From JBKBXU01 sp046313675 (lineage in GTDB: Bacteria; Bacteroidota; Bacteroidia; Cytophagales; Cytophagaceae): a stretch of DNA of 7,023 bases. The stretch lies in assembly GCA_046313675.1 (NCBI GenBank), contig JBKBXU010000255.1, positions 1 through 7,023 of the forward strand, in the 5' to 3' direction. This document shows positions 5,681 to 7,023 of this stretch, piece after piece. Under the pieces are notes generated by a model, which had not been told where the DNA came from, ran no database searches, and was given only the letters and a program-made list of their open reading frames with translations. Both the position numbers and the translations under genes were made by a program. Positions within the stretch are counted from its first letter, which is position 1. Each line of letters begins with the position of its first letter.

Positions 5681-7023
5681 CTAATTTAACTGCTCAATAA
5701 TAGGACGAATTGCTTCTGATTCCAATGCCCCGTCGTATTCATTTATTAAAACTACCTTTTTAAACACAGGATCAGAAGGAAGTCGCTCAATTTTTTTACT
5801 GATTACTGCCTTTAAGGCATACTCCTTATTTTCTCTGAATTCCGTCATTTTTACCATATCGCTGATCTTGCTCCTCAACCACTTGATATTATTATTTCCG
5901 GGCATAAAAATTACCCCACTGCAATTGATCAGATTATTTTTATGAGCATTCATGATTTCTTCCTGGGTTCCTAAGCGATCTACCGTCAACAGTTCATAAT
6001 TCTCCTTGGCCAGCAATTCTTTTAAACTTGAGACCTCTTCACTATGTCCGTCAGCGCTTATAAGATATATTTTACCCTTTTTACCTTCCGATGCTTCAGG
6101 GTTCTGAGTGTGCAAATCTCCCTTCTGAATAATTCGAAGTTTATCAAAAATAAGATCCTTAAATTCTTCAAGCGGGCATTTAATAATATCTGCCCCCGCC
6201 TGAAGTTGCTCATTTTTAATCAATTCATTTATCCATTTTCTTTGTCTTTCAGACGTGTCCTTCAGGTTTTCAGGCATCCAGATAATCCTTTTTAATATAG
6301 GCGTTTCAAAATGATGCACCGTTTCCTGAATTTCTTTCACAATTTCTGCCGCTTTACGATTCTGAAATTCCGCAAGGGAAACTTCTTTCCCATCTCTAGG
6401 TTTCAGATAGGAACTTCCGATCAAATGAATGGTAAGGGAACAATTACGGATATCCTGCTCTGTCTGCAGGGAAAGTTCTTTAAAATTTACAGGATATGGC
6501 TTGTCAGGGTATACCTTATATCCATGCCTTATTAACTCTCGTTTGATGACATGATGGGCATACTCCATATCGCTACCACTTTCAGCCAGAAAAACTGAAC
6601 GGTGGGAATCAAACTCTTTTATTTCTGTATTTCCCTTGCTAAGAACAATCCTTTCGATCTCCTGTGCCACATCAAAAATTCGGAACACGAATCCTCTGAT
6701 AAACCGCTCGGCTTTTCTCTTGCCGCTAATACTAAGGTCATCCAGTTCCTCTTTTATCGTAAAATCAAATTTTCTGAAGCCGCCAAGCCACTCCGGTTCT
6801 TCGCTAGAGGCAAGTACATCCTTTTGAAGGCGGAAAATATTAGCTCCGGCTCCATTCTCTTTCAGCAGATGCATCACTTCCCAAGTTTCATCAAGCCATT
6901 TTTCGTTATGGATGGTTTCGCTGCTTACCACCGGCATAAATATAAGAATTGTATTGCTGCCTGCTTCGGAAGTAAGAGCATTCAGTTCCTCTCGGTTGAT
7001 GAATTTCACCTTGATTCTATGCT
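5681..7023 (-). CDS. Protein with three TIR-like domains, N-terminus cut by window edge
   Basis: Residues are counted from a GTG at 7009, the first possible start in the window. The frame stays open upstream of it (His-Arg-Ile-Lys just before), no Shine-Dalgarno motif precedes it, and the first domain lacks its opening strand, so the true start probably lies beyond the window. Residues 18-125 resemble the second half of a TIR domain: a hydrophobic strand ILIFMP, then S-x(7)-W38-L-D-E41, matching the W-C-x-x-E motif whose Glu is catalytic in NAD-cleaving TIRs. Residues 138-292 form a second TIR-like unit (VFLAESGSD near 139, LTIHLIGSSY near 192, RIIWMPE near 241). Residues 311-440 form a third (KIYLISAD, then VIFMPG near 366), with Lys381 where a Glu might be expected. 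There is no signal peptide or membrane segment, so it is likely cytosolic. This layout occurs in proteins encoded beside STAND-WD40 NTPases, as here. It could be an effector or an adaptor; NADase activity is unproven. Confidence 0.8.
   Translation of the reverse strand, partial: HRIKVKFINREELNALTSEAGSNTILIFMPVVSSETIHNEKWLDETWEVMHLLKENGAGANIFRLQKDVLASSEEPEWLGGFRKFDFTIKEELDDLSISGKRKAERFIRGFVFRIFDVAQEIERIVLSKGNTEIKEFDSHRSVFLAESGSDMEYAHHVIKRELIRHGYKVYPDKPYPVNFKELSLQTEQDIRNCSLTIHLIGSSYLKPRDGKEVSLAEFQNRKAAEIVKEIQETVHHFETPILKRIIWMPENLKDTSERQRKWINELIKNEQLQAGADIIKCPLEEFKDLIFDKLRIIQKGDLHTQNPEASEGKKGKIYLISADGHSEEVSSLKELLAKENYELLTVDRLGTQEEIMNAHKNNLINCSGVIFMPGNNNIKWLRSKISDMVKMTEFRENKEYALKAVISKKIERLPSDPVFKKVVLINEYDGALESEAIRPIIEQLN

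Noticed and set aside
507..6827. Plus-strand open frames of 63-98 codons opposite the four genes
   Set aside because: All lie antisense to well-supported coding sequence, have no recognisable domains, and look like shadows of the real frames.

Overview
The window looks like a piece of a Bacteroidota chromosome. The reasons are an AT-rich sequence, very short AT-only gaps between genes with no Shine-Dalgarno motif, a TPR plus PorT-type outer-membrane beta-barrel protein, and a lipoprotein built of 'DGGYI..G' repeats. This placement is from gene style only; no marker gene such as rRNA is present. I see no tRNA, rRNA, transposase, integrase or CRISPR array.

All four genes are on the minus strand and read from the right edge to the left. 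First (7023 to 5681) is a protein with three TIR-like domains. Its reading frame is still open at the right edge, so its N-terminus is probably cut off. After a 73-nt gap comes a 1018-residue STAND-type NTPase (5607 to 2551) with a single membrane segment, a coiled coil and a seven-repeat WD40 propeller. Then, each separated by exactly 11 nt, come a secreted TPR/beta-barrel protein (2539 to 1490) and a lipoprotein with seven propeller-like repeats (1478 to 309). Bases 1-308 hold no gene I can support. They contain a strong hairpin between two near-identical 23-nt direct repeats made of an AT-rich octamer.

The order suggests one functional unit that crosses the cell envelope. The TIR-like protein would be cytosolic. 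The NTPase would be anchored in the inner membrane, with its ATPase inside and its coiled coil and WD40 propeller in the periplasm. The barrel would sit in the outer membrane with a periplasmic TPR domain, and a lipidated propeller would be attached to a membrane. Both TIR-like proteins and STAND NTPases are known from bacterial conflict and signalling systems. Linking such a pair to outer-membrane parts is the most interesting point here, but joint function is inferred from gene order and predicted topology only.
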